The notes under the pieces: generated by a model
The model's input: only the letters and a program-made list of their open reading frames with translations
Database searches by the model: none
Told to the model about the DNA's origin: nothing
Part shown: positions 50,780 to 58,753 of the stretch, piece after piece
Layout of the letters: the number at the start of each line of letters is the position of its first letter
How positions within the stretch are numbered: position 1 is the first letter of the stretch
Position numbers and translations under genes: made by a program
Assembly: GCA_040223615.1 (NCBI GenBank)
Contig: JAVKFY010000008.1
Span: forward strand, 62,001-126,000
Reading direction: 5' to 3'
Length of the DNA: 64,000 nt
Source of the DNA: JAVKFY01 sp040223615
Lineage (GTDB): Bacteria > Pseudomonadota > Alphaproteobacteria > GCA-2731375

Positions 50780-51286
50780 ATGGAACCAACCCTAACGGCC
50801 GCAGGATGGCTGATTGGACGTCACCGCAGTGACCCCGATGCGGAGGCCATCTATGAGAGCGCGATGCTGACGGCGTCGCAGCCCGGTGCGTCTGTCGATT
50901 TCGCCGCCGTGGCGCGCATGCTGCACGGCGCCGCGATGCGCGGCCACGCCGAGGCCCAGATGCATCTCGGCACTTGCTATGCCAGCGGCATGGGTGTCGA
51001 GCAGAACCAGACCGAAGCCGCGAAATGGTTCCGCAAGGCGGCCGATTGCGGCCTGCCGCGCGCGCAATACTGGCTGTCGCGCTGCTTCTTCACCGGCACC
51101 GGCGTGGAGCAGGATTATGCCCAGGCCTACCTGTGGGCGTTGCGTGCCAAGGCCCAGGGGTTCGGCGATCCGGGCGAGATCGCGCGGGCCGCGTCGCTCT
51201 ACCTGGCGCCGCAGGTCACCGCCGGCATCGCCGCCGCGGTCGCCGCCATTCCGCCCGCCGCCGATCCCGACGCCGTGGTGGCCTGA
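50780..51286 (+). CDS. Sel1-repeat protein (cytoplasmic)
   Basis: A 168-aa protein with two to three Sel1-like repeats (G-H-A-E-A-Q-M-H-L-G-T-C-Y-A-S-G-M-G and the following A-Q-Y-W-L-S-R-C-F-F-T-G-T-G). It has no signal peptide. ATG at 50780 has a GGAGG site 6 nt upstream and is preferred to 50759. It lies 83 nt after the caspase-like gene, so it may be a partner or adaptor. The Ala-rich C-terminus is unstructured-looking. Confidence 0.8.
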   Translation: MEPTLTAAGWLIGRHRSDPDAEAIYESAMLTASQPGASVDFAAVARMLHGAAMRGHAEAQMHLGTCYASGMGVEQNQTEAAKWFRKAADCGLPRAQYWLSRCFFTGTGVEQDYAQAYLWALRAKAQGFGDPGEIARAASLYLAPQVTAGIAAAVAAIPPAADPDAVVA

Positions 51287-51310
51287 ACGGCCGGCAACGG
51301 ACTCCGCCTC

Positions 51311-52003
51311 TCAATACCGCCGATAGAGCCCGACCATGCGGCCCTGCACGGTGACGCGGTCGGGCGGGAAGATCTTGGTCTCGTAGGTCTGGTTGGCGGG
51401 CTCCAGCGCCACCGAGTTGCCGCGCCGGCGCAGCCGCTTCAGTGTCGCTTCGGCCTGATCGATCAGCGCCACCACGATGGTGCCGTTGTCGGCCGCGTCG
51501 CAGCGCTGAACGATGGCGATGTCGCCATCCAGGATGCCGGCCTCGATCATCGAGTCGCAGGCGACCTCGAGCGCGAAATGCTCGCCGTGGGCGTAATCGC
51601 CGGCCGGCATCTCGATGAAGGTCGACGGGTCGCGCAGCGCCTCGATCGGCGTGCCGGCGGCGATCCGGCCGAGCAGCGGCAGGCTGATCACGTCGCCGGT
51701 CGGCTCCGGCACGGCGCCGGTATGGCCCATGGCGCGGCCCCGGCCGCCCTCGATCACCTGCGGCGTCGGCCTGGCGGGACCGGCGACCGATTCAGGCAGC
51801 TTCAACACCTCAAGCGCACGCGCCCGGTGCGCCAGCCGGCGGATGAAGCCGCGCTCTTCGAGAGCGGTGATCAGGCGGTGGATGCCGGACTTGGAACGAA
51901 GCCCCAGCGCCCCCTTCATTTCGTCAAAAGACGGTGAAATTCCAGTATCTTGCAGGCGTTTATTGATAAACAGCAGGAGTTCGTGTTGTTTGCGTGTCAG
52001 CAT
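51311..52003 (-). CDS. lexA: SOS repressor LexA
   Basis: A 230-aa LexA. The N-terminal winged helix (residues 1-65) has S-F-D-E-M-K-G-A-L-G-L-R-S-K-S-G. The cleavage site is Ala116-Gly117 in G-R-I-A-A-G-T. The catalytic Ser151 is in C-D-S-M-I-E-A-G and Lys189 in A-T-L-K-R-L. The residue two before the Ser is usually Gly (G-D-S-M); here it is Cys149. ATG at 52003 starts the winged helix directly. SOS boxes lie upstream, so it is autoregulated. Confidence 0.95.
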   Translation of the reverse strand: MLTRKQHELLLFINKRLQDTGISPSFDEMKGALGLRSKSGIHRLITALEERGFIRRLAHRARALEVLKLPESVAGPARPTPQVIEGGRGRAMGHTGAVPEPTGDVISLPLLGRIAAGTPIEALRDPSTFIEMPAGDYAHGEHFALEVACDSMIEAGILDGDIAIVQRCDAADNGTIVVALIDQAEATLKRLRRRGNSVALEPANQTYETKIFPPDRVTVQGRMVGLYRRY

Positions 52004-52118
52004 CTTTGCTCCGCGCCCCTCGACATGCCACCGCATTCCGGCTGACCCGCGGGTCCACCGGCTCCCGAATTGATTTCGCCAGCTATTGGGGCATCTTTCG
52101 ACGTAACCCCAACATCTA

Positions 52119-52133
52119 GAACAAAACCAAAAC
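52119..52133 (-). promoter_or_regulatory. Partial SOS box upstream of lexA
   Basis: On the minus strand GTTT-N7-GTTC, one base off the alphaproteobacterial LexA operator GTTC-N7-GTTC. It lies 116 nt from the lexA ATG. Confidence 0.5.
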
Positions 52134-52143
52134 CTCAACACAT

Positions 52144-52158
52144 GTTCTAGTTTGGTTC
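52144..52158 (+). promoter_or_regulatory. SOS box (LexA operator) GTTC-N7-GTTC
   Basis: A perfect direct repeat GTTC-TAGTTTG-GTTC, the alphaproteobacterial LexA operator, between the moeA stop and lexA. Together with the partial box at 52119 it points to autoregulation of lexA. Confidence 0.8.
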
Positions 52159-52175
52159 CCGAAGACCGTCAAGCG

Positions 52176-53381
52176 CTATTCGATCTCGTCGAGGTCGATG
52201 ATGGCGACGGGATCGCCGGCCTTGGCGGCCGGCGCGTGCGGCGGCCGGATTGTCAAACAGTCGGCGGCGGCGAGGTGCGAGAGCATCGAACTGTCCTGGC
52301 GTTCGAACGGGGTGGCGACCCAGTCGGCGCCGTCGCGGCGTTCGAGTTTGCTGCGCAGGTAGTCCTCGCGGCGGTCGTTCTCGCCCAGGTCGCGGCCCAG
52401 CACCGCGCGGGTGACGGCCGGCGTGGCGGGGCTGAGTCCGAGCATGGCGCGGATCGCCGGCTGCACGAACAGCAGGCCGCAAACCAATGAAGAAACCGGA
52501 TTTCCCGGCATCCCGAGCAGCGGCATCGGGCCCAGGTGGCCGAACATCAGCGGCTTGCCCGGCCGCATCGCGATCTGCCAGAAGCCGAGCTCCCAGCCGC
52601 GTTGTTCGAGCGCGTCGCGCACCAGGTCGTGGTCGCCGACCGAGGCGCCGCCCAGCGTGACCAGCATGTCGCAGCCCTGGGTGCCGGCCAGATGGGTCTC
52701 CAGCGATGCCAGGTTGTCCGCGGCGATGCCGAGGTCGACCGGCTCGGCGCCGGCGGCGCGGACCAGCGCGGCCATGGCGACGGTGTTGGAGCTGACGATC
52801 TGGCCGCGGCCGATCGGCTCGCCGGGCCGCACGATCTCGTCGCCGGTGGCCAGCAGGGCGACGCGCGGGCGCCGTCGCACCGTCAGCCACGGCACGTTCA
52901 TCGCCGCCGCCAGCCCGACGTCGCGCGCCGACAGCCGGCGGCCGGCAGCCAGTCCCACATTGCCGGCCTTGAAGTCGAGGCCGGCGGCACGGACGTAGCG
53001 GCCGGTCGGCGTCGCCTCGCGAACGGTGATGTCGGTCCCGTCGGCGTCGACGTCCTCCTGGATGACGATGGTATCGGCGCCGTCCGGCACCGCGCCGCCG
53101 GTGAAGATGCGCACCGCCTGGCCCGGACCGACGCTGCCCTCGAACAGGTGCCCGGCCGGAGCCTCGCCGATCACGGTGAGCTTCGCCGGGGCGCCCGCCA
53201 CTTCGGCGCCGCGCACGGCGTAGCCGTCCATCGCCGAGACCGGCGTCGGCGGCTGGGTCACCCGGGCCAGCATGTCGGCGGCCAGTACCCGGCCGAAGGC
53301 TTCGGTCACCGACGCCACCTCGCTCGGCATCGCCGGCATGGCGGCCAGGATGCGTTCCTGCGCCTCGGCAACGGGGATCAT
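52176..53381 (-). CDS. moeA: Molybdopterin molybdenumtransferase MoeA
   Basis: A 401-aa MoeA, which inserts molybdate into adenylylated molybdopterin. Seen are P-x-S-A-M-D-G-Y-A-V-R near residue 48, I-F-T-G-G-A-V-P-D-G-A-D near 90, and the T-L-G-G-A-S-V-G-D-H-D loop near 245. The cofactor is needed by the molybdenum hydroxylase at the start of the window. It is transcribed with moaC, but a 181-bp repeat-containing gap separates the two. Confidence 0.95.
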   Translation of the reverse strand: MIPVAEAQERILAAMPAMPSEVASVTEAFGRVLAADMLARVTQPPTPVSAMDGYAVRGAEVAGAPAKLTVIGEAPAGHLFEGSVGPGQAVRIFTGGAVPDGADTIVIQEDVDADGTDITVREATPTGRYVRAAGLDFKAGNVGLAAGRRLSARDVGLAAAMNVPWLTVRRRPRVALLATGDEIVRPGEPIGRGQIVSSNTVAMAALVRAAGAEPVDLGIAADNLASLETHLAGTQGCDMLVTLGGASVGDHDLVRDALEQRGWELGFWQIAMRPGKPLMFGHLGPMPLLGMPGNPVSSLVCGLLFVQPAIRAMLGLSPATPAVTRAVLGRDLGENDRREDYLRSKLERRDGADWVATPFERQDSSMLSHLAAADCLTIRPPHAPAAKAGDPVAIIDLDEIE

Positions 53382-53419
53382 GACAGCACTCGACAGGTTG
53401 GCCGGGTTGAGACGCCGCG

Positions 53420-53533
53420 CCCCACCTCACCCCAACCCTCTCCCCCCCTGAAAGGGCGGAGAGGGAGTAGAATGGTAGATGCGACAGCGTTCCCCTCCGC
53501 CCTGGAAGGGGGGAGGGGACAGGGGAGGTGGGT
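53420..53533. repeat. Intergenic repeat-like element between moaC and moeA
   Basis: Outer inverted ends CCCCACCTC and GAGGTGGG enclose C-rich and G-rich arms (CCCTCTCCCCCC, GGGGGGAGGGG) around an AT-richer centre. The composition is unlike the flanking genes. It resembles dispersed intergenic elements of many proteobacterial genomes, but only one copy lies in the window. Confidence 0.5.
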
Positions 53534-53562
53534 GGCGCCACATCCGTTCATATCGACGGTCG

Positions 53563-54032
<470 letters not shown>

Positions 54033-54033
<1 letters not shown>

Positions 54034-54848
54034 CAGGAGGCCGCCCGCAGTCCCGGCGCCGGGTTCAGCAGCGCGCTCGTCGCGGCGGCGACGTCGGCCT
54101 GCCGCATCAACGACTCGCCGACCAGAAAGGCCCCGAAGCCGGCCCGCCCCATCCGTTGCAGATCGTCATTGCCGCCAAGACCGCTCTCGCAGACCGCCAC
54201 GGCGTCCGTCGGCATTCGTTCCGCCAACGCTTCGCTGACCGCCAGGTCGGTCACCATGGTCTTCAGGTTGCGGTTGTTGACCCCGACCAGCTCGGCGCCC
54301 AGCGGCAGGGCGCGGTCGAGTTCGGCGGCGTCGTGCACCTCGACCAGCACGTCCATGCCGAGGTCGGCTGCCGCGCGGCGCAGGGTTTTCGCCTCGTCGT
54401 CGTTCAGCGCCGCCATGATCAACAGGATGCAGTCGGCGCCGAGCGCGCGCGCCTCGACCACCTGGTAGGGGTCGAGCATGAAGTCCTTGCGCAGCGCCGG
54501 CAGCGGCACCGCGGCGCGGGCCTGTTGCAGAAACTCGTCGGCGCCCTGGAAGTAGGGTTCGTCGGTGAGCACTGACAGGCAGGTGGCGCCGCCGGCCCGG
54601 TAGGCTTCCGCCAGACCCGGCGGATCGAAGTCGGCCCGGATCAGGCCTTTCGAGGGCGAGGCCTTCTTGATCTCGGCGATCAGGCCGAAGCGGCCGGCCG
54701 CCATGGCACCCTTCAAGGCATTGGCGAAGCCGCGGGGGTCGCCGGCCCGCGCCGCCTTGGCCTCTAGTTCCGCCACCGACACCTTGGCCTTGCGGGCGGC
54801 GATGTGCCGGCGCTTGGCGGCGCAGATCCTGGCGAGGACGTCGCTCAT
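54033..54848 (-). CDS. trpC: Indole-3-glycerol-phosphate synthase TrpC
   Basis: A 271-aa monofunctional TrpC (no TrpF fusion). The catalytic Lys is in A-E-I-K-K-A-S-P-S-K-G near residue 60, with Y-F-Q-G, L-R-K-D-F (second Lys), V-E-V-H, G-V-N-N-R-N-L-K and E-S-G-L in order. It is the fourth step of tryptophan synthesis. It lies 55 nt after trpD, with overlap into moaC. Confidence 0.96.
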
Positions 54849-54903
54849 GGCCGTGCCCCGCAGGACACGGCCTGCTTATCGTGATCAGCGTGCTGTTGCG
54901 CGC

Positions 54904-55947
54904 TCATCGCTCGCCATCCTCAGGCAGGTTGGTGATCGCCGCCATCGTCGCCAGGGTTTCACGCGCCTTGCCGCTGTCGATCGCCTCGGCGCCCAGCTTG
55001 ACGCCGTCCTTCAGGTCACCGGTCTTGCCGGCGATCACCAGGGCGGCGGCGACGTTGAACAGCACCATGTCGCGGAAGGCCGATTCTTCACCGTTGAGCA
55101 GATCGCGCACGGCCTGGGCGTTGTGGTCCGGGGCGCCGCCCTTGATCGCCTCGAACGGCGCCACGTCCAGCCCGGCGTCGGACGGGTGCAGCTCGGCCTC
55201 GGTGATGTCGCCGGCCTCCAGCTTGGCGCAGTAGGTCGCGCCGGTGATGGTCAGCTCGTCGGTGCCGTCTGCACCGTGCACCACCCAGATCGTCTCCGAG
55301 CCCAGGTTGCGCATGGTCTCCGCCATCGGCACCAGCCACGGCTTGGCGAACACGCCGATGAGCTGGCGCTTGACGCCGGCCGGGTTCGACATCGGTCCCA
55401 GCAGGTTGAAGATCGTGCGGGTGCCGAGCTCGACCCGGGCGCCGCCGACATTGCGCATCGCGCCGTGGTGGCGCGGCGCCATCATGAAGCAGATCCCGGC
55501 CTCGACCAGCGCCTGTTCCAGACGCGGGAAGGGCGCGTCCAGGTTGACGCCGAGCGCGCTCAGCACGTCGGCGGCGCCGGTCTTGGAGGAAAGCGCGCGA
55601 TTGCCGTGCTTGGCCACGACCACGCCGCAGGCGGCGGTGACCAGCGCCGACGTGGTGGAGACGTTCAGCGTGCCCTTGGCGTCGCCGCCGGTGCCGACGA
55701 TGTCGATGGCGCCGGCCGGCGCGTGGATCGCGGTCATCTTGTCGCGCATCGCCATCACGCCGCCGGTGATCTCGTCCACCGACTCGCCGCGCACGCGCAG
55801 CGCCATCAGAAAGCCGCCCATCTGCGCCGGCGTGGCATCGCCCGACATCATGATGTTGAAGGCCGACCGCGCCTCGGCGACGGTCAGCGGCATGGCGTCG
55901 GCGACGCGGGCGATCAGGGATTTGAAGGTGTCGTTGTCGCTTGTCAT
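54904..55947 (-). CDS. trpD: Anthranilate phosphoribosyltransferase TrpD
   Basis: A 347-aa TrpD transferring phosphoribose to anthranilate. The PRPP/Mg loop is G-T-G-G-D near residue 85, with K-H-G-N-R-A near 113. Also present are M-M-A-P-R-H-H-G, R-T-I-F-N-L-L-G-P-x-x-N-P-A, and V-H-G-A-D-G near 230. There is no trpG or trpE directly upstream. A short Trp-containing reading frame ends 78 nt before the ATG. Confidence 0.96.
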   Translation of the reverse strand: MTSDNDTFKSLIARVADAMPLTVAEARSAFNIMMSGDATPAQMGGFLMALRVRGESVDEITGGVMAMRDKMTAIHAPAGAIDIVGTGGDAKGTLNVSTTSALVTAACGVVVAKHGNRALSSKTGAADVLSALGVNLDAPFPRLEQALVEAGICFMMAPRHHGAMRNVGGARVELGTRTIFNLLGPMSNPAGVKRQLIGVFAKPWLVPMAETMRNLGSETIWVVHGADGTDELTITGATYCAKLEAGDITEAELHPSDAGLDVAPFEAIKGGAPDHNAQAVRDLLNGEESAFRDMVLFNVAAALVIAGKTGDLKDGVKLGAEAIDSGKARETLATMAAITNLPEDGER

Positions 55948-56004
55948 GGCGGTGTCCTCAAGCTCGGTTCCGGTGCAGCGCGGCCACGCGGACGGGTCGC
56001 GCGG

Positions 56005-56019
56005 CGCGATCGAATCGCG
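56005..56019 (-). promoter_or_regulatory. Hairpin between trp leader ORF and trpD
   Basis: CGCGAT-TCG-ATCGCG, a 6-bp perfect stem 6 nt after the leader stop. It could be one arm of an attenuator, but no T-tract was seen, so the attenuation model is weak. Confidence 0.3.
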
Positions 56020-56025
56020 GTCCGA

Positions 56026-56103
56026 TCAGCACCACCGCAGCGCCCAGCGACCGCCGGCGACGGCGGCCAGGTGCGCGACGGACTCAAGGACAGTTCTCGT
56101 CAT
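56026..56103 (-). CDS. Possible trp leader peptide (25 aa)
   Basis: A 25-codon frame from ATG 56103 with an AGGA ribosome site 7 nt upstream. Its last six residues contain two Trp (R-W-A-L-R-W-C). It ends 78 nt before trpD. The position and Trp codons suit ribosome-mediated attenuation, although leader peptides usually have adjacent Trp codons. It may also be chance. Confidence 0.35.
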   Translation of the reverse strand: MTRTVLESVAHLAAVAGGRWALRWC

Positions 56104-56237
56104 CGCCATGTCCTGGTTGAACGGCGCCAGAAAACCGGACCGCCGGGGCCGCGTCAAGTGCGCCGCCGGCTGCGGTTCGCGCGCCCGGTCCGGTATAGTG
56201 CGGCGCACCTGAATCGTCCGCGCCTGGAGAGCCGCGC

Positions 56238-57491
56238 TTGAGCAGTCCCGGACCGGTCCGCCGGCAACGCCAGAACCGGCTGGCCTGGCAACAGCAGATG
56301 GAACGCCGGCGCACCGCGCGGCGGGTCGGCGGCATGGCGATCGGCGTGTCGGTCCTGCTGCTCGTGGTCGGCGCCGCGCTCAGCGCCGGGGCCGACTGGT
56401 TGAGCGGGGGCGCGCCGGCCGAGCCGACGCAATCGGCGCGGGCCGGCTGGACCGTGGTCTCGATGACGGAACCGGTACCGAACGCGCCGCCGGCCGCGCC
56501 GGCGCCGTTGCGGCCGATCGCAGTGGAGGATTTCGGCGACCTGGCCTTCGCAGCCGAACCTGAGCCCGTGTCGACGGCCCAAGCTGAACCGAAACCGGTG
56601 CTCGCCACGGCGCCACCATCGCCGGAACCGGTTCCGGCCCCGACAGCGAAAGCGGTCGCAAGCACGACAACGACGACCGGGCGCCTGCCGACGGTGCCGG
56701 TGCTCGACGCGGCGCGCGCCGAGCCGGCGCCGCCGCCGGTGATGACCAAGGGCGCCGTGGTGGCGGAGAACGTGCCGGCCTGGCGCCGGTTTGCGGTCGC
56801 CGCGCCGCTGGTCGACACGGCGATGATCGCGGTGATCATCGACGACGTCGGCCTGAACGCGGAACGCACGCGCGCGACCATCGACCTGCCGCGGCCGCTG
56901 ACGCTGTCCTTCCTGCCCTACGGGGTCTATGCCGAGCCGCTGGCCGCCGAAGCGCGCCGGGCCGGGCACGAGGTCATGCTGCACCTGCCGATGCAGCCGG
57001 AGGACTCCGCCGAGGACCCCGGCCCGAAGGCGCTGCTGGTCGGTCTGACGCAGGCGGAACTGAGCGACCGGCTGGACTGGTATCTCGATCACCTCAGCGG
57101 CTATGTCGGGGTCAACAACCACATGGGCAGCCGCTTCACGCAGTCGGCCGACGGCATGGCGCTGGTGATGCGTGAACTGCGTCGGCGCGGGCTGCTGTTC
57201 GTCGACTCGATGACGCATTCGCGCTCGGTGGCGCTGAAGACGGCGCGGCGCATGGGCGTGCCGTCGCTGGCGCGCGACGTGTTCCTGGACAACACCATCG
57301 ACGCCCGCCACATCGCCCGCCGCCTGGCCGAAGTGGAGGACGTGGCGCGGCGGACCGGCCAGGCGATCGCCATCGGCCACCCGCACTGGGCCACGGTGGA
57401 GGCGCTCAAGGCCTGGCTGCCGACGTTGCGCGACAAGGGCTTCACCCTGGCGCCGGTCAGCGCGATCTTGCGCCGGCGGCTGACGGGCTGA
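56238..57491 (+). CDS. Divergent polysaccharide deacetylase (YibQ/DUF610 family)
   Basis: A 417-aa protein with one N-terminal membrane anchor (G-V-S-V-L-L-L-V-V-G-A-A-L, near residues 35-47) and a Pro/Ala-rich linker to about residue 190. A divergent polysaccharide-deacetylase domain follows: A-V-I-I-D-D-V-G, H-L-P-M-Q-P, N-N-H-M-G-S and G-H-P-H. These keep the Asp and His of the family. It is likely periplasmic and acts on envelope glycans. TTG at 56238 has a GGAG site 9 nt upstream. It is 2 nt before the di-heme cytochrome gene, so they form one transcript. Confidence 0.87.
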   Translation: MSSPGPVRRQRQNRLAWQQQMERRRTARRVGGMAIGVSVLLLVVGAALSAGADWLSGGAPAEPTQSARAGWTVVSMTEPVPNAPPAAPAPLRPIAVEDFGDLAFAAEPEPVSTAQAEPKPVLATAPPSPEPVPAPTAKAVASTTTTTGRLPTVPVLDAARAEPAPPPVMTKGAVVAENVPAWRRFAVAAPLVDTAMIAVIIDDVGLNAERTRATIDLPRPLTLSFLPYGVYAEPLAAEARRAGHEVMLHLPMQPEDSAEDPGPKALLVGLTQAELSDRLDWYLDHLSGYVGVNNHMGSRFTQSADGMALVMRELRRRGLLFVDSMTHSRSVALKTARRMGVPSLARDVFLDNTIDARHIARRLAEVEDVARRTGQAIAIGHPHWATVEALKAWLPTLRDKGFTLAPVSAILRRRLTG

Positions 57492-57493
57492 GC

Positions 57494-58753
57494 ATGCGCT
57501 TGCTGCTCGCCGGGGCTCTGTTGTGGGCGCTGCCGGCGGCGGCGCAGATCGCCGACGACCCGATCCTGCCGCTCGGCGCGGCACAGTGGCTGGCACAGGA
57601 GGCCAGCGACGGCGACGGCCTGTTCGACCGGCCGCGGCAGGTGCTCGACATCGAGACCAGGGGCGGGCGCGCCAGCTTCTACGCGCGGCTCGGCGAACTG
57701 GCGTTCCGCTCGCCGCTGACACTGGGCGGGCTGGCGCAGCGCAGCGGCTTGAGTTGCGACACCTGCCATAGCGGCGGCCATGCCAATGCCGGCTTCGAGG
57801 TGCCGCTGATCTCCGACAAGCCCGGCAATGTCGACGTCACCACGGTGGTGTTCAGCCACCTGGGCGAGGATGGGCTCGACAACCCGGTGAACATCCCGAC
57901 CTTGCGCGGTGTGGCGCAAACCGCGCCCTACGGCCGCGACGGACGCGCGGCCTCGCTGCGCGATTTCGTGCGCGACGTGATCGTGACCGAGTTCGAGGGC
58001 GACGAGCCGGCGCCGTGGCTGCTCGACGGCCTGCTGGGCTATTTGCGCCAGCTCCGCTCGCCGCCATTGCCGGCGTTGGACGAGGCCGCGGCGCGCGGCG
58101 CGGCGCTGTTCGCGCGGCCGGGGCAGGCAGGTCCGGCCTGTGCCGCCTGCCACATCCCGTCGGCCGGTTTCGTCGACCGGCTGGCGCACGACGTCGGCAC
58201 CGGCGGGGCGTACGACACGCCGAGCCTGCGCGAGACCGCCGACACCGCGCCCTACGGCCATGACGGCCGCATCGACGACCTGGACGCGGCGATCGATCAC
58301 TTCGACAGCCTGCACGGCCATAGCTTCACGCCGGCGGAGCGCGCGGACCTGCGCGCTTATCTCGACGCCATCGGGCAGGGCTGGGGCCGCGAGCCGGTGA
58401 CCTTCGCCGACGACTGGCGCCGGCTGGGCGGCTTTCTGGCCATGCTGCGGCCCGGTGCGGAATCCGCATCGCCGGGAACTTTATTGTTTGTTGTCAAGGC
58501 ACTGCGTCGCGAACTTGAGTTCGTGAATCAGCGTTTTGCGGGGTTGCCGAGCGAACAGGCGGCGCTGATCGGCCTCGCCGGCCAGCTCAAGGCGCTCACC
58601 GCCGCCATGGTCGGCGACGACGAGCCGGCCTTCATGGCCCAGCTCGATACGCTGGAGCGGGATTTCGAGGCCGTGGGCGCGCGCCTCGCGGCGATCGCCG
58701 ACCGCTCGCTATACGACCCCGACCGCCTACGCGCGGCCCTCGGAAATCGTTAG
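57494..58753 (+). CDS. Periplasmic di-heme cytochrome c peroxidase/MauG-like protein
   Basis: A 419-aa secreted cytochrome. The signal peptide is L-L-L-A-G-A-L-L-W-A-L-P-A-A-A. Two heme-binding sites are present: C-D-T-C-H near residue 93 and C-A-A-C-H near 216. The repeated V/L-R-G/E-V/T-A-x-T-A-P-Y-G-R/H-D-G-R motif between and after them is typical of the CCP/MauG family. A C-terminal extension of about 110 residues, helical and without Cys, goes beyond normal peroxidase length. It may reduce H2O2 or oxidise a protein substrate. It overlaps ppiD tail to tail by 4 nt. Confidence 0.88.
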   Translation: MRLLLAGALLWALPAAAQIADDPILPLGAAQWLAQEASDGDGLFDRPRQVLDIETRGGRASFYARLGELAFRSPLTLGGLAQRSGLSCDTCHSGGHANAGFEVPLISDKPGNVDVTTVVFSHLGEDGLDNPVNIPTLRGVAQTAPYGRDGRAASLRDFVRDVIVTEFEGDEPAPWLLDGLLGYLRQLRSPPLPALDEAAARGAALFARPGQAGPACAACHIPSAGFVDRLAHDVGTGGAYDTPSLRETADTAPYGHDGRIDDLDAAIDHFDSLHGHSFTPAERADLRAYLDAIGQGWGREPVTFADDWRRLGGFLAMLRPGAESASPGTLLFVVKALRRELEFVNQRFAGLPSEQAALIGLAGQLKALTAAMVGDDEPAFMAQLDTLERDFEAVGARLAAIADRSLYDPDRLRAALGNR

